From an uncultured Lachnospiraceae bacterium (GTDB lineage: Bacteria > Bacillota > Clostridia > Lachnospirales > Lachnospiraceae): a DNA stretch of 9,355 nucleotides. Below, piece by piece: positions 7,689-9,355 of this stretch. Made by a program: the position numbers and the translations under genes. How positions within the stretch are numbered: position 1 is the first letter of the stretch; every line of letters starts with the position of its first letter. The stretch lies in assembly GCA_902803305.1 (NCBI GenBank), contig CADCPL010000211.1, positions 1 to 9,355 of the forward strand. The letters run 5' to 3'. Below the pieces are notes generated by a model that saw only the letters and a program-made list of their open reading frames with translations, searched no databases and was not told the origin of the DNA.

Positions 7689-8000
7689 ATGATTTCACCA
7701 CTCGAGAACAACAATATGGTAGTCCGCGCCATGGACTTTTCCGCTATAAAGGCCAATGAGAATGAACATCCTCATACGCAGCATGTGATCATTTCGGAAG
7801 ATATCCAGAAGAATGATGATTCACATGTAAACACCGTGCGCGAAAAAGACAATGCAGACGGCGCTGGTACCGAACATGATGCCAAGGAAGAAGGCAAGAA
7901 CAAGTACTTTTCTACCCGTAAGAAGAAGCAAGTTGACGAGGTTCCCGAAGAGGGACGCGTCATCAAGATAAACCCGGGCGGTTTTAACATGACCATTTAG
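7689..8000 (+). CDS. Small charged protein in the flagellar operon, function unknown
   Basis: A 103-aa hydrophilic protein without signal peptide, membrane helix or known catalytic motif. Its start is 1 nt after the fapA stop, so the two are tightly coupled. The N-terminal half (MISPLENNNMVVRAMDFSAI and on) looks disordered and rich in Asn, Asp, Glu and His. The middle has a DAKEEGKNKYF segment (64-74), then a basic cluster (TRKKK, 76-80). The C-terminus ends in EEGRVIKINPGGFNMTI (87-103). From memory, other Lachnospiraceae carry a similar small gene here with a comparable DAKE-x-GN and terminal GGF/GFD-hydrophobic pattern, so I think it is a real conserved gene, but I cannot verify this. A protein-binding adaptor role is conceivable. 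No function is claimed. Confidence 0.8.
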   Translation: MISPLENNNMVVRAMDFSAIKANENEHPHTQHVIISEDIQKNDDSHVNTVREKDNADGAGTEHDAKEEGKNKYFSTRKKKQVDEVPEEGRVIKINPGGFNMTI

Positions 8001-8017
8001 ACTATCAGGAGGGTAAG

Positions 8018-8971
8018 ATGTCGCCTATGGAAATAGCACTCCTTGTAACAGGAGTGATTATTTTTGTCATAAGTTTTGTGATGCCGGAAGTTCCGATGAA
8101 GAAATCGGACAGGGAACTGGCTGCCGAAAAAGAAGAGGCAAAGCGTCTTGTCGAGCAGGAAGTCGATACGATGAGACTGCGCGTGGGTGAGGCAACGAAC
8201 GACACGGTTGATTTTGCCGTCGAGAAGGCGGAAAGATCTCTTGAAAAAGTCTCCAACGAAAAGATCATGGCCGTGGGAGAGTATGCGGATACCGTGCTCG
8301 AGGAGATCAACAAGAATCATCAGGAAGTCATGTTCCTCTACGATATGCTCAAGGACAAGCAGACCGACCTTACAAACACGATCAGAGAAGCTGATGCGGC
8401 GGCACACAAGATCGAGGGATTATCGCATGATGCGATGGATGCTTCCGAAACACTTCTTCGCGGCATGAGTGTTGCGTCTGTATCGCAAAAGGGGCTTACA
8501 CAGGAACAGAAATCGATATTTGATGATCTGGTGATCCCCGAGCCTGAACCGGTAGTGTTCAAACAGAAGGATCCTGAGCCTGTAAGTGCTGTCACGGGAG
8601 CCGGGAAGCGCGGCAAGGCGCTCACGCAGTCAAAGATTGAAGCGCAGCTCCTCGGGATAAAAAGTCCGGAGGATGCGATAGCAAAAGCCATAACGGCTGA
8701 TGCGCCCGAGCCCCTTAAAGAAAAAGTGGTTTACGACATTCTGTCAGGCGGAGCTTACAAGGAAGGAAATATTGTAAACGTATCTGCGCCTGCGGCAGGT
8801 GCTGCGACCGCAGCTGATTTTGAGGCGATGGGCTCCGTGCAGGAGCAGCCGGGAAACAATAACGATAAGATACTGGCAATGGCAGAGCAGGGGCTTGATA
8901 CCGTACAGATCGCCAAGACACTCGGTCTCGGGGTGGGCGAAGTCAAGCTGGTACTGGATCTGTTCCATTGA
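8018..8971 (+). CDS. Membrane-anchored coiled-coil protein with HTH-like C-terminus (DUF6115-like)
   Basis: A 317-aa protein of unknown function, likely of the DUF6115 family by pattern memory. It has one N-terminal membrane helix (about 4-22, MEIALLVTGVIIFVISFVM), then a long charged helical region (about 30-145), probably coiled coil, with RSLEKVSNEKIMAVGEYADT (73-92) and HQEVMFLYDMLKDK (101-114), which I recall as the family core. A flexible Pro/Glu/Ala-rich stretch follows (about 170-280). The C-terminal segment (about 284-316), KILAMAEQGLDTVQIAKTLG then GVGEVKLVLDLF, looks like a small helix-turn-helix. The start has AGGAGGG at 8007-8013, 4 nt upstream. Its position behind the sigma factor recalls B. 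subtilis swrB, an N-terminally anchored activator of flagellar assembly, but homology is not shown. Confidence 0.82.
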   Translation: MSPMEIALLVTGVIIFVISFVMPEVPMKKSDRELAAEKEEAKRLVEQEVDTMRLRVGEATNDTVDFAVEKAERSLEKVSNEKIMAVGEYADTVLEEINKNHQEVMFLYDMLKDKQTDLTNTIREADAAAHKIEGLSHDAMDASETLLRGMSVASVSQKGLTQEQKSIFDDLVIPEPEPVVFKQKDPEPVSAVTGAGKRGKALTQSKIEAQLLGIKSPEDAIAKAITADAPEPLKEKVVYDILSGGAYKEGNIVNVSAPAAGAATAADFEAMGSVQEQPGNNNDKILAMAEQGLDTVQIAKTLGLGVGEVKLVLDLFH

Positions 8972-9003
8972 TATGATTTGAAGGTTGTGTCAAAAAACAT
9001 GGT

Positions 9004-9009
9004 AGGAAG
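9004..9009 (+). promoter_or_regulatory. Ribosome binding site for the 9013 gene
   Basis: AGGAAG ends 3 nt before the ATG at 9013. It supports this start for a gene that runs off the window. The 41-nt gap before the gene has no terminator hairpin. Confidence 0.55.
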
Positions 9010-9012
9010 ATC

Positions 9013-9355
9013 ATGAAACTGAAATATTATTTACGCGGTCTCGGTATAGGAATGGCAGTGACCGCTTTGGTCATGGGGCTGGCTCTCGGAACAAGATCCA
9101 AGGAATCCATGACGGATGAAGAAGTGAAAACTCGCGCCAGACAGCTTGGCATGGTAGAAGAGAGCGAGACGCTCGTGTCAACACCGACACCTACACCGAC
9201 ACCTACGCCGACGAAAACGCCTACACCTACGCCGACACCTACGCCAACGCCAAAGCCGACACCAACACCGACGCCGACACCGACACCTACGCCGACGCCG
9301 ACACCTACACCTACACCGACACCGACGCCGACACCGACACCTACGCCGACACCGA
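9013..9355 (+). CDS. Membrane-anchored Thr-Pro-repeat protein, MltG-like N-terminus (3' partial)
   Basis: The frame is open from the ATG at 9013 to the window edge (114 complete codons). It begins MKLKYYLRGLGIGMAVTALV, a short basic start and one membrane helix (about 5-26). Next is a conserved-looking segment MTDEEVKTRARQLGMVEE (33-50). From residue 57 to the edge the protein is Thr-Pro dipeptides, interrupted only by K68 (in place of Pro) and K81 (in place of Thr). The first 50 residues match, from memory, Lachnospiraceae proteins annotated as endolytic transglycosylase MltG/YceG-like, in which a Pro-rich linker precedes an extracytoplasmic domain. That domain, and the catalytic residue if any, lie outside the window. 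A long Thr-Pro tract is typical of an extended wall-spanning spacer. Function is inference. Confidence 0.75.
   Translation, partial: MKLKYYLRGLGIGMAVTALVMGLALGTRSKESMTDEEVKTRARQLGMVEESETLVSTPTPTPTPTPTKTPTPTPTPTPTPKPTPTPTPTPTPTPTPTPTPTPTPTPTPTPTPTP
9181..9355 (+). repeat. Hexanucleotide (Thr-Pro) tandem repeat, running past the window edge
   Basis: At least 175 nt of imperfect six-base units, mostly ACN-CCN, in frame with the 9013 gene. Third codon positions vary (ACA/ACG and CCG/CCT/CCA), so it is not a perfect microsatellite. A perfect 32-nt copy occurs at 9265-9296 and 9319-9350, and 40 of 42 bases match between 9259-9300 and 9313-9354, giving a possible 54-nt higher-order period. Because units are six bases, gain or loss of units keeps the reading frame. 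Confidence 0.9.

Noticed and set aside
6824..7756. Long open frame (310 codons) on the minus strand opposite fapA and the next gene
   Set aside because: It lies antisense to a well-supported DUF342 gene, its translation has no recognisable domain, and several other minus-strand frames overlap the same region, as expected from codon bias shadows.
8972..8977. TATGAT resembling a -10 promoter box before the 9013 gene
   Set aside because: The correctly spaced upstream hexamer (TGGTAC at 8949-8954) matches the -35 consensus poorly, so no promoter is called; read-through from the operon is simpler.

Overview
The window is a run of ten same-strand genes forming the downstream half of a flagellar/chemotaxis (fla/che) operon. 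It most likely comes from a flagellated member of the Clostridia, and the Lachnospiraceae (Butyrivibrio/Roseburia-like) is my best guess. The basis for this is the order cheB-cheA-cheW-cheC-cheD-fliA(sigD), which is the Firmicutes arrangement known from Bacillus subtilis. CheC and CheD are present, Shine-Dalgarno sites are purine-rich, and downstream there is a FapA/DUF342 protein, a DUF6115-like protein and an MltG-like N-terminus of a kind I associate with Lachnospiraceae. The species cannot be read from the sequence.

Layout: positions 1-4922 hold the chemosensory block. It consists of cheB (5' end cut off by the window), cheA, cheW, cheC and cheD. They are separated by 2 nt, 30 nt, a 1-nt overlap and 24 nt. 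Positions 4925-5245 hold a small two-pass membrane protein of unknown function. Positions 5276-6043 encode the flagellar sigma factor (sigma-28/SigD family), whose start I place at an ATG 12 nt inside the longest open frame. Positions 6089-7687 encode a FapA-type DUF342 protein, 7689-8000 a small charged protein, and 8018-8971 an N-terminally anchored coiled-coil protein with a helix-turn-helix-like C-terminus. From 9013 to the window edge runs the start of a membrane-anchored protein with a very long Thr-Pro repeat; the window ends inside that repeat.

How the genes work together: CheW couples receptors to the CheA kinase. CheA passes phosphate to CheB (receptor methylesterase, here) and to CheY (not in this window). 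CheC removes phosphate from CheY, and CheD deamidates receptors and is regulated by CheC. The sigma factor would drive late flagellar and chemotaxis genes, and FapA and the following membrane proteins are candidates for flagellar assembly or its control. All intergenic gaps are 45 nt or less, and I see no terminator hairpin or convincing internal promoter, so the block is probably one transcript with extensive translational coupling. No tRNA, rRNA, CRISPR array, insertion sequence or riboswitch is visible. No stretch over 300 bases lacks a gene.

I did not find a clearly new biological system. The least understood parts are the four accessory proteins around the sigma factor: 4925-5245, 7689-8000, 8018-8971 and 9013 onward.
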